This document shows positions 52,701-64,000 of a stretch of 64,000 nt of DNA, piece by piece. The DNA is taken from assembly GCA_905331475.1 (NCBI GenBank), contig CAJNYU010000394.1, positions 1 to 64,000 of the forward strand, written 5' to 3'. The translations under genes were made by a program, and so were the position numbers. Source of the DNA: Rotaria socialis. Its lineage: Eukaryota; Rotifera; Eurotatoria; Philodinida; Philodinidae. Each line of letters opens with the position of its first letter. Position 1 is the first letter of the stretch. The notes beneath the pieces are model-generated. The model searched no databases and was not told the DNA's origin. It worked only from the letters and a program-made list of their open reading frames with translations.

Positions 52701-53274
52701 CAGTAATGAAATATTTGTCTCTAATATCGAGGTACATGTTTATTGATTAATGGTGTTTATTTAACATATATATATATATATTTGCCTTAATTTTGATTCC
52801 ATTATTCTAACAGTACAATTATAAGTTAGAACTACGTGCATGTTGCATTATTTACCTTGAAAATACATGTAGATAGCAAAATAGTAACTATGTTTAACAT
52901 CAGACTATTCAAACTTCTTTAGCTTGATCATTTCAATGAAATTTACTCTATAATTTGCTTTTTAAATAAGAAACTAACTCGTCGTATATCTTCAAATAAT
53001 TCTTTGATGTAATTAATTTATATTTATACCGTCAATCTATAATAGTTGTAATATATGTAATGTAGATGATTTATTTGTTCACAACAATAACATGAGAAAA
53101 TAATTATGACAAGTCAATATACAAGAAGATAAAATAATAATTCTATTACACCATATGAAAATCCAACATTATCTTTTTATTTTCAGATTCTTAATCTCAA
53201 GTACTTTTTAATATGAAAGACAGATCCATGTATCTCTATTGAATTGTTCATTTTAAACGGAGTATCGTTACACT
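52701..53274. other. Intergenic, 3' side of ATRAID
   Basis: Contains a (TA)n run near 52767-52782 and minus-strand AATAAA at 53176-53181, the likely poly(A) signal of ATRAID. Nothing else seen. Confidence 0.5.
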
Positions 53275-53934
53275 TTAATCTTTTTTCACATGTCGCCGTT
53301 GTGTCCAAAAGAAAAAGATACTTAAAACTATAGTTGTCGTTATGGATATGCCAAAAAATTTTCCCATTGGAAATTGTCCATGTCGTAAGCATTTGTAACC
53401 ATAATAACCAGTTTTACATAAACAGAAAAAGTGATTTGGTCCATTTGTAGCACAATAAGAATTTGGTTCAACACAAAAATTTGTTGAATTTATGCAAACA
53501 TCTTTTTGATACATACAGAGAATGCCTTTAGGATCAATTGTTTGATTAATTGATTGCCACGCATGTTTTTCACCAGGACATGGATATTGTTCAGGTAAAT
53601 AGAGATAATCAAGAGATAGCATGCCAAAAAAATCATCTTGTGTTGAAGATTCAAGTTGAGGATTCAAACGAAGATCGACCATTGTTAGATTTGTTAAATC
53701 TGTAAATTCCTTCAAATCAGGTACTTTATTTAATTTCATTTCTGTTAAATCAATAGCCAAAATATTACTTGAATTCGAGAGAAAACAACATCGAAATTTT
53801 AATGAACCATTTTGAGATATGCAATAATCAATAATAGATTTACTAGTTGCATTATGATCTCCACATAAACTCTCTGTTTCAAAATCACCGTTGATAAAGA
53901 CAAAGAAACTACTGATTAAAATCAATTTAATCAT
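53275..53934 (-). CDS. ATRAID: All-trans retinoic acid-induced differentiation factor (ATRAID/APR3)
   Basis: Single-exon gene for 219 residues (the human protein is ~229). Residues 1-16 are a signal peptide. An extracellular region follows with the RCC motif (FRCCFLSN), a leucine-rich turn (AIDLTEMKLNKVPDL, TMVDLRLNPQLES), YLYLPEQYPCPGEKHAWQSI, an EGF-like module at ~150-187 (CVEPNSYCATNGPNHFFC, ending GYYGYKC) and a transmembrane helix at ~195-213 with a short basic tail (QRRHVKKD). Every block, including GYKC-x-R-x-G-x-F and the TQRR stop-transfer, matches ATRAID, a single-pass lysosomal/plasma-membrane protein reported to bind the glycan transporter SLC37A3 and to affect bisphosphonate action and differentiation. 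It lies 466 bp downstream of TMEM184B on the same strand. Absence of introns is unusual next to its neighbours. Confidence 0.87.
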   Translation of the reverse strand: MIKLILISSFFVFINGDFETESLCGDHNATSKSIIDYCISQNGSLKFRCCFLSNSSNILAIDLTEMKLNKVPDLKEFTDLTNLTMVDLRLNPQLESSTQDDFFGMLSLDYLYLPEQYPCPGEKHAWQSINQTIDPKGILCMYQKDVCINSTNFCVEPNSYCATNGPNHFFCLCKTGYYGYKCLRHGQFPMGKFFGISITTTIVLSIFFFWTQRRHVKKD

Positions 53935-54400
53935 CTGAAATACAGACCAAAACTCCAGGTTCTTTTTTTTTTACTTTTTTAATCTTTTTTGTCAAATAAA
54001 TTACAATATAATTACATACAGAAATATAAATAAAAAGTATAGACTGTTATAATTCTGACAATAAATATGATAAAATATAATTTATGCGCTGAAATGCTTG
54101 ATATATCTGTACACAACAACAACAACAACAACAACAGCAACAGTAACAACAATGAAAAAAAACTAGTTGAATGTCACAACACAAAAAATTTAGATAAACG
54201 ACATCGAAACAAAATCTGCCATAAATTTTAAATAGAATATTGACTTGTTTTGGTTTGCGCACAACAATGTAAAGAATTTTTGGTTATACAACAATAATAA
54301 CAACAGTAACAACAAAAAATATACGGAAAAGAGAATAGATAATCAATTTATACGACTAGAATATTTAAGACAAGAAAAATAATTCGTGTTGTTATTGTGT
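53935..54400. repeat. CAA/CAG-rich microsatellite spacer between ATRAID and TMEM184B
   Basis: Non-coding spacer between two minus-strand genes. (CAA)n with CAG interruptions lies at about 54114-54151 and a second, looser (AAC)n run near 54283-54320. On the other strand it would read as poly-Cys/Leu, hence a spurious open frame. No promoter motif recognised. Confidence 0.6.
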
Positions 54401-56482
<2,082 letters not shown>

Positions 56483-57624
56483 TTCTATTTTTTGCCAATG
56501 TGCTTCTTATCTAAAAAACGATTTGAAAAATGTATATAGAATGAATAAGAATCCAAACAAAAACTATTGAAACGAAGTTTATCATTGCTCTATACTGTGC
56601 TTTTAATATTTATCCAATTGTAATACGATCCATTGTGTAAAAAATATGATACTCATTTAGAAAAAAAAATAATCAAAAAGCAGAGGACATCGTTCCATTC
56701 ACTACTAGCTAGTAGCAAAAACAACAACATTTTTCTTTTCTTCCTCTTTTACTTAAATTATGCGATCACTAATCTTGTTGGTTTGGCCATCTTTTTTCTC
56801 CGTTCGTTTATTATGGCCTCTACCATCAATAATTATCGATAAAATAGAATATAACTAAAATAATTTAAAAAAAAATACTTGTACATATCTTTTTTATTAT
56901 TGTTCTGATAGTAAGTTTTCAAGAAATTTTCTCGTCGCAGTAGTTTATAAGTATTTTATGAACATTAAATTTCATTTTATGACAAACTCGGCTGTTAGTG
57001 ATTCTCATCGGTCTTGCATTAATATCAGCAAAACTAATATTTGAAAAAAATAAATAAAATGTTTGCTTATATTTTCAACTGAAATAAATTTATTCTTACG
57101 GGCGTTTGACAGTCAAAAATAAAACATTTTTAATTTTGTTCATCTCTTGGGAAAAATATTTAATTGGTGATTTGATGTTCAATGAATTGCTATTTATCGA
57201 AGCTATTATTATTTCAAATATTTTTTTTCTTTGATCAAAAGTTTCCGTCAAAAGATCACATTCAAAAACTAATGATTTTTATTTCTCAAATAAATCTCCT
57301 GCATATATAACAAAGTCTTCCATCTTAATTAAAGTTTTGTCGAATGTAGTCCAATTCTTATCAAAGAAAAGAAAGGTTAATCAAGATGTGATTGCTTTCT
57401 TGTAATATTGTTTTCCATAAATTATTAAGTTTTATTTCATCGAATTTTTGGTAGCTATAATTCTATTCTATGCGGCATATGTATAATAGAGAGATAATAA
57501 GACATCTGTTTTATTGCTTCGTGCGACGTTATTTGCGTAGCTTTTGTGTAGTTCAATATTTATGAAAAATAAATGATTTTTAGAAATAAATGATTAGATC
57601 TATTAAACATATATAGAGGAAATA
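56483..57624. other. Bidirectional upstream region of TMEM184B and SLC17 copy 2
   Basis: 1.1-kb gap between divergent genes. AT-rich, with no supported coding segment; promoters for both genes presumably lie here, but no motif stands out from background. Confidence 0.5.
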
Positions 57625-59856
57625 ATGGATTCATTAAATCATGAATCAATAGACAATGAAGGAATGCAAGTGCCATTACTTGTTCACGAAGAAGATACAA
57701 ATGGTCTTTTTCCAATTGCATCATTATCACAACCACGTAAGTTTTTATTGTATTTATATGATAATTAATATCAATCTGTTTAGGTGGTATTCCTGCACGC
57801 TACGTCAGTGAATGATCTTTTAACTTTTTAAAATGCTTTTCATCCTACGCATCTTATTTAGGTAGTTGCCATTTGGGCATTTCTCGGTTTTCTTTTTTTA
57901 TATTCGTTAAGAGTAAACTTATCTGTTGCTATCGGTTAGTATCAATAGTGTGTTTTTTCTCAAAAAATTAGTCTATAATCTATATTACATTATAGTGGCC
58001 ATGACAAATCCTCAAAGTACAACTAATGAATCTGTAAACGCATGTCCTGCAATTGATGACACTAACAGTTCTTCATTTCATCCTCGTATAAAAGTAGGAC
58101 AATCAATAAACATTGCTCTATTACTTATTTGAATAACAGGGAGAATTTGATTGGACACCTAAAACTCAAGGTTTTATATTGGGTTCATTCTTTTATGGTT
58201 ACGTCCTCACTCAAGTCATCGGAGGTGAAAACTATTTTTAATAGCTTATTTATTTTTGGCCAATCATTTCATTTTAGGTGTTTTAGCCGAAAAATTTGGT
58301 GCTAAATGGATTTTTGGTGGTAGTATTCTCATCGCTGGTATTCTAACACTTTTAACACCACTTGCTGCTCGAACGAATGTTTATTTACTGATTGCAATTC
58401 GATTATTAATTGGTATTTTTGAAGTAAGTCGATTTGATAGAATCATATTTAACAAATATCTTCTTATTAGGCACCAGCATTTCCAAGTGCAGCAGCACTT
58501 TGGGGTCGTTGGGTTCCACCATTAGAAAGAAGTATAATACCTCCGTTTGCTAGTACAGGTAAAAGCAGAACTCAAGTTGAAATTTTCATAATCTGTTTTT
58601 ACTCTCTTTATTTTATCTGTAATTCAGGCAAAGAAATTGGTATTGTTATTACAACACCATTGGTAAGTCAATTATGTGCATCAAAAATTTTCGGTGGTTG
58701 GCCATCAGCATTTTACGTTTGCGGTAAATCCTTCTTTTCAATATTCATTCGTTTATTTCTTTTCATTGAAAACTCCTTTAGGTGTACTTTCATGCTTATG
58801 GTTTATTGGTTGGGCTCTATATGGACATAATTCTCCAGCTGAACATCCACGCATAACATATGAAGAAAAATTGTATCTTCTTCGATGTGTACCAAAACAG
58901 AAAAGAGTAAAAATTTTATCGTAAAAAAAAAAGAAATTTTACATTTGTTTCAATCTACTGAAGTGTCCAACACCTTGGTACCATATCATAACATGTATAC
59001 CACTTTATGGTATTGCTATTCAACATATTTGTACGAATTTTGTTTTCTATATATTACTGACATCATTGCCAACTTATTTTTCAACTATTCTTCGGTTTAA
59101 TTTAAAAGAAGTTCGTGTTGATTTTTCTTTCCCTAGTGATAGAGTTTTGAAAGAAAAACAAAGCCTGTTCCTTTTTATGTGATTTAGAATGGAATTATGT
59201 TTGCTATACCTTTTTTATTTCAACTTATTTTTACTATAATCTCCGGTCACATAGCTGATATAATACGAGCTAGGAACATTCTATCAACAACAGCTACGAG
59301 ACGATGGCAAACAATTATTGGTATATCATAGAAATCACTTTGTTGTTTGTCTTGATTGAATGTTATTTCTTATTTTTAGGAGCATGCGGAACGTCGTTTT
59401 TTCTGTTTCTAGTTGGTACTGTTGGATGCAATCATGTTTTAGCTGTTATTTTTATTTCTCTATCAGTTGGATTTATTGGATTTCAAGGATCTGGGAGTCT
59501 TATCTCGCACTTAGATATTGCAAGTAATTATGCAGGTTAGTTTGAAATGAAGATAACAAAAATATAGATGAGTAAAGCGATAATTAGGTACAATTACGGG
59601 AATCACGAATATGTTAGCTGCAATACCAGGTTTTGTTGGCCCGATTTTTGTTGGATGGATGACAAATCATAATGTAAGACTTTATTTAAAGTTGAAATTT
59701 ATTATTGATTTTCCTCTTATTCTATAGCAAACGTTGGAAGCATGGAAATCAATTTTTAATGTATCATCCAGTGTATGTCTTTTTGGTTGTATTATGTATT
59801 GTATTTTATTTAATGGTGAAGAGCAACTATGGAATAGAGATGATGCTGAACAATGA
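57625..59856 (+). CDS. SLC17 (sialin/vesicular-glutamate-type) anion transporter, copy 2
   Basis: Fourteen exons (57625-57736, 57784-57803, 57862-57934, 57996-58093, 58140-58224, 58278-58423, 58471-58558, 58628-58723, 58782-58906, 58964-59110, 59188-59320, 59380-59535, 59588-59673, 59728-59856) give 497 residues of a 12-helix major facilitator, closely similar to the copy at 43774-45967. Shared blocks: [98 protein letters not shown] and [17 protein letters not shown]. The N-terminus differs and is acidic ([15 protein letters not shown]), possibly a sorting signal. Exon 2 is only 20 nt and uses a GTCAGT donor; the helix-1 region is split by an extra intron relative to copy 1. Substrate not inferable. 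Confidence 0.9.
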
Positions 59857-61621
59857 TGAATCAATATTTCGTTTTATTTCTCATGTTGTTAATGAAAACC
59901 TATGTGCTTTCAATTATTTATGATTTTATTACGAAATAATAAATATGTTTTTAATCTCTGATGTGTAGATGTCACTTCGATGCAGGCAAAGGGTATAGTA
60001 CACAATCATCGCACTATTTTGTGAATCAAGGATTTATATATTTAAAAAATACAAGTTTTCCTATTTCTTTAGTCCTTGTCTTGGGGAGCATAGCTGTTCA
60101 ATGAGCGTTTAGTGAGAGCAGTTCTGCTGACATAAAATAATATATAACGCATTAGTATTGCCTCAATACTGACGCAATTTTTGGCTAGTCTCTCTTACGT
60201 TACAGAGAGACTTTAATTAGTATTGATATCGTTCAATTGTATCGTACTGGCGAACTAATTTCAGTGCATTTTCTGTAAATAGATTTCACAATATTCTGTC
60301 TGATTAATATCTTAGTCAATATGAAGAAACTGCTGTTTTGTCATGAATAAGTATTCTCGGTTTGGTATCTGTTTTTGTTGATATCAGTTAAAGAGAATAA
60401 AAGTTATTCATTACTAATAGTATTGCTTAATAGAAAGATCTCAGGAAAATCTAAGAGAAAATATTTCCTTGATTCATGCATTTGCTTTTATCATTCGTTC
60501 CTGTGCATTAGTATAAGAGATTCTACGAATAAATTCCACGTATTATGTAATTTGTTAAGAAGAGTATGCACATTTTCGTTTTGAAACATTAAAATAACAA
60601 ACATACTTAATGAGATTGCGAAAGAAAACTATTCAATGTTTGATTCTACACAAGAAAATAAAACGACAAGAGAAACTTAAATCGTTAGTTGAGTGAGTAT
60701 CTGAAAATGAAAACATCTGACAAGCATGAATAATGTGAAAATTATCTTCGAAATGAAATTAATGTCACACAAGATAAAATTATATTAATCGTTAGGGGTC
60801 GATTACATCAACAAATAATAGGACATAACGGTTATAACTTTAATGACATAGCGGTAATAACAATAAAAGAATTAGGTTAAACTACATAGATGACTACATT
60901 TTTATAAAAAGCTCTTGAAATCGATCGAAGATTGCCAAGTAAAAAGTTATCAGAACAAGACGGATATTGATCAGATCCATAACTCTGGTATCGAGATTTT
61001 AGACATAGGTATTTAGGATAATGACTTAAACGCGTCAATGAATACTGAGAGACACTAAAATGAAAGAGATTGAGCGCATTCGGTCGAACACTGAATATCC
61101 TATTGAATTCAGAAATCATTTCAAAGTTGAATATTTTGAGTTCATTTTAATAAGTGTATCATATAGTGCAGTAGCTTTAAAAAAATTAAACGATTTCACT
61201 ATGAAGAACATCGTTTTAGAATGTACTAATATTGCAGAAATTAGCTTGCCCCATATACAGTTTCAAATCTTGAGATGTATTCGAAAACAAAAAAGCTTTA
61301 TAATTGACGTATGATCGTTAAATTTCATCATAATTCAATGTATTAAATACTGCATTCTACACAGTGAATGTATGTTTATTCTGACAAAAAACAATACTTG
61401 GAAACTTTGATCTAATGTTTGACACTATTTCTTGTAAATACTAAATGAGTTTTGTTCAAAACTTTACTACATAGTCACTCAAGCAAACGTAAATATAAAT
61501 ATAAAAGCTTAGAAAAAGATGATTTTATTTTATTTTTGAAAACACATTCAATTATTTAATAAAACGAAGTACATTTTTGAAGTATTGTATTTTATATTTT
61601 TGTATTGCAGTATTAACCGTT
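59857..61621. other. Intergenic, nothing recognised
   Basis: No supported gene on either strand. An 84-codon open frame at 61060-61314 (+) has no motif. Minus-strand AATAAA candidates before 61550 may serve the small gene to the right. Confidence 0.5.
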
Positions 61622-61969
61622 TCAACTGCTTTTGACATTCCCAGCAATGATAGGCACTATAATAACAGTAGCCAAAACGATAAAAGCAACAACAAACAAT
61701 AGAATATAATATGTTTGTGTTCTTGTGCAAAATCCTGTTTCAAATTCTCTAAAGAGAAATTCTTGCTTAGAAATTGAATAATGATTGGATTTAAACTTAC
61801 GGTCCTCCTGTTTTCACACCATATTTAAACCATTTATCAACATCATTACCAATTGGTTGACCCTATTTTTATTTGATAGAATAATTTACTAAGATAACCA
61901 TGAAAAACAAGAGTCGCTTACAAATTCATTGGTATAGCCAGCTCGAGCTGCATTTTCTTCATAGGACAT
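61622..61969 (-). CDS. Small single-pass membrane protein, 78 residues, unknown family
   Basis: Three short exons, 61969-61922, 61862-61801 and 61748-61622, with clean GT-AG introns of 59 and 52 bp, join in frame. The N-terminal ~50 residues are polar (YEENAARAGYTNEF, then DVDKWFKYGVKTGGP) with CTRTQ just before the membrane. One strong hydrophobic helix follows (ILLFVVAFIVLATVIIVPII), and the protein ends NVKSS. No signal peptide, so a type II or tail-anchored-like topology is likely. I do not recognise a family. The case for a real gene is the exact splice phasing of three exons, an ATG at the start of exon 1 and the sharply segmented protein. It may be lineage-specific. Confidence 0.62.
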
Positions 61970-64000
61970 TATATGAGATTGCTTTCTTGTGTTACTGACT
62001 GTTTTTTTTAAAGTAAAATGTAAAAAGAAGAGGTCGAATTCTTTTTTTTTGAAAAAAAAACACTCGTTTATTTTTTTCAACATTTAAATAAACATGTAAA
62101 TATTTTTTTTTTCACATCGTTAACGCCTACATTCACATGTTTCATACTTTTAGGCATTTAATCTATCAATATGAATATACTTAAGTTAAAAATCTGTTAA
62201 AATCCGTTTTCTTTTTACATAATTTATACACCAAAATATTTAATTTTAATTTTAAATTTTAAATTTTAAATTTTAAATTCCAAATTATAATTTTTAGATT
62301 AAGATTTTGACAATACAACCAATTAAGAGTTATTTTTTTATTATTGTCTGACTAAATATTTATATCATAAGCAACTATAATCATGATGATCTATTGCAGT
62401 CTGACGAAAAATATTTTATTTTATTTACCAAATAGCATAGTTTTCATCGCATTCTAATTAATACGCAATTGGCTTGTGCAGATATAGAAATTGAATAAAT
62501 TCAATATGATAAAGTGATATCCTGATACTAAATAGAACCAATCAATCAGGTTTTTTTTTATAGGAAAGCGAGTCATTTTTCCATCTAGTATCAAGGAAAA
62601 ATCGATCAAATATATACATATATATTTAATTTGAGTACGATTATCAGCTTAATACTTATATTTTCAACGTTCTTTATTATTTTGTATTTGTAAAGATTAT
62701 TTGTGTATCTTCATACAGTTTGATAATGTGTTTTTTACTTTAAATTTGAATTGGTCTGATGGCGACGAGCACGCAATATGAAAGTTTTGATACAACTCAT
62801 AGTAATTGTTGCTAATATTTATTTTGTGCTGTTTTCTTTCAAATCTTGTGGCTGAAAGAACTATGATTAAGATTTAGGTAAAGATCAATACAATTATGTT
62901 AAGTGACGAATGAAAGCAAAAACTTCTATTCAAGTTTTGTTTGAATAGGAAGAAAAGGTAAAATGTAAATCTTGGGAAAGAAAAATTATATATGAAAGAA
63001 CCAATAAGAATAGAAATAAATATCAATAGACTATGTGGACGTAATTGATGAATATTACATTCCTTTTTCATCTTATGACTTGATTTGACATACTATATAG
63101 GAAAAACAATTCGTATACTAAAGTCAATGAGTCTATTAGAAGAATAAAACAATACAATTTGATCGTTAGATATTTCGAATTCTAGAGATTTCAAGAATTC
63201 TGCTGGTGTAATAATTAAAAATTCTCTTGTCTCAAAAATGACTATTTTATATAAATGTATAATTACTCTGTATATTCATTTGTCAAAAAATATCCGATTA
63301 ATTAAGTCTATTTATTCAGATTTATAAAATGGATAATTAAAATAAACCTGACGTTTATAATACTTAAGTGTATTTTTATACAACATTGAGAACTCGAGTA
63401 ACTCCCATTTTTATAAGTTTTACATAAGTACTACAAAATTTTAAAATTATAAATATAATGGGTTGTTCCATGCGAACTCAACCAAAAAAAAAAAGTATCC
63501 AATTTTTTTTGTTTTCATTTAGTTTGGTAGAGCTGGTTTTGCTGATTATTTTAGTATAAAACAATGTTAAAATGCCTCAGTAAAATTTTTTTTATACCGA
63601 AAATACTAAAACTGGGTTTTTCTGTATTTTAGCCCTAGCGCAGTTATTTTTAGACTTTAAAAAAAATACCAAAATGTTCAGCTCAATTAGCTCTACAAGA
63701 TAAGATAGTTTCAAATTAGTTAAAGCCATTATTCAATGACTTGCTTAAGTAGATGCGCTAAAAAATGTAGGCGTCTTTATCTAAAAATGGCTTCATTCTG
63801 CTGGAATCTGTATTCAGCTTTTCGAATACGGGCATAAACCTTGACTAAAAATTCAGGACAGAAACATATCGGGATGCTTTCACACAGCTTCGCCCACTAT
63901 ATGCACGACAGTCTCCCGGCACGATTTAACTATGCTAGTGTTGTAGTCCATGTCGAGTTATGTATGAAACCATATTTCGTTTCTCACAAAACCATGCGCT
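61970..64000. other. Right-flank intergenic, with a TTTTAAA array
   Basis: No gene supported. A tandem (TTTTAAA)n-like array lies at about 62242-62279. From ~63,840 the sequence becomes less AT-rich (e.g. ggcacgatttaac, cttcgcccac) and may be the edge of a repeat or gene continuing past the window, but all frames I translated there contain early stops. Confidence 0.5.

Noticed and set aside
54047..54262. Cys-rich frame opposite the TMEM184B 3' side
   Set aside because: The Cys run is just the (CAA)n/(CAG)n microsatellite read on the other strand.

Overview
This is an animal nuclear window, AT-rich (roughly 70% by eye), with many short GT-AG introns of about 45-90 bp. It is most consistent with a bdelloid rotifer. 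The reasons are: a TPR protein whose N-terminal half resembles a large rotifer family, a two-exon F-box/leucine-rich gene of a type abundant in bdelloids, an intronless fungal-like acyltransferase-3 gene, decayed TIR elements, and one very tight gene pair that fits a trans-spliced operon. Species was not determined, and all identities come from reading motifs and translating exons by hand.

Layout. 1-7.8 kb: terminal-repeat debris, a broken acyltransferase-3 gene (+), a TPR gene (-) and a composite TIR element with a small hAT-like insertion. 7.8-14.9 kb: gene-poor, with one hydrolase fragment near 9.1-9.4 kb. 14.9-18.2 kb: a 16-exon NCAM/fasciclin-II-like adhesion receptor (+). 18.6-18.9 kb: a foldback element. 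19.9-27.6 kb: RABGAP1 (+, 23 exons), followed after only 92 bp by a 7-exon DDAH gene (+, 27.7-28.9 kb). 30.5-32.5 kb: F-box gene (-). 34.2-34.9 kb: hAT-like element. 36.0-36.6 kb: small membrane protein whose ATG is split by an intron (+). 39.2-43.2 kb: ANKMY1 (+, 15 exons). 43.8-46.0 kb: SLC17 transporter (-). 46.4-47.6 kb: PP2C phosphatase (-). 47.6-53.2 kb: no intact gene; one 1-kb hAT-like element and what reads as a decayed multi-exon gene. 53.3-53.9 kb: ATRAID (-). 54.4-56.5 kb: TMEM184B (-). 57.6-59.9 kb: a second SLC17 transporter (+), an inverted paralogue of the first. 61.6-62.0 kb: a three-exon gene for a 78-residue single-pass membrane protein (-). The rest, to 64 kb, has no gene I can support.

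Most of the genes are ordinary metazoan housekeeping, signalling and transport genes and do not form a pathway. I found no defence system, CRISPR, viral replication gene or biosynthetic cluster. The observations most worth checking are: the DDAH gene, which keeps the fold but appears to have lost its catalytic Cys and a substrate-binding Arg; the RABGAP1-DDAH candidate operon; the inverted SLC17 pair with shared exon architecture; three hAT-like non-autonomous elements with near-perfect 8-bp target duplications; a start codon interrupted by an intron; and the broken, possibly horizontally acquired acyltransferase.
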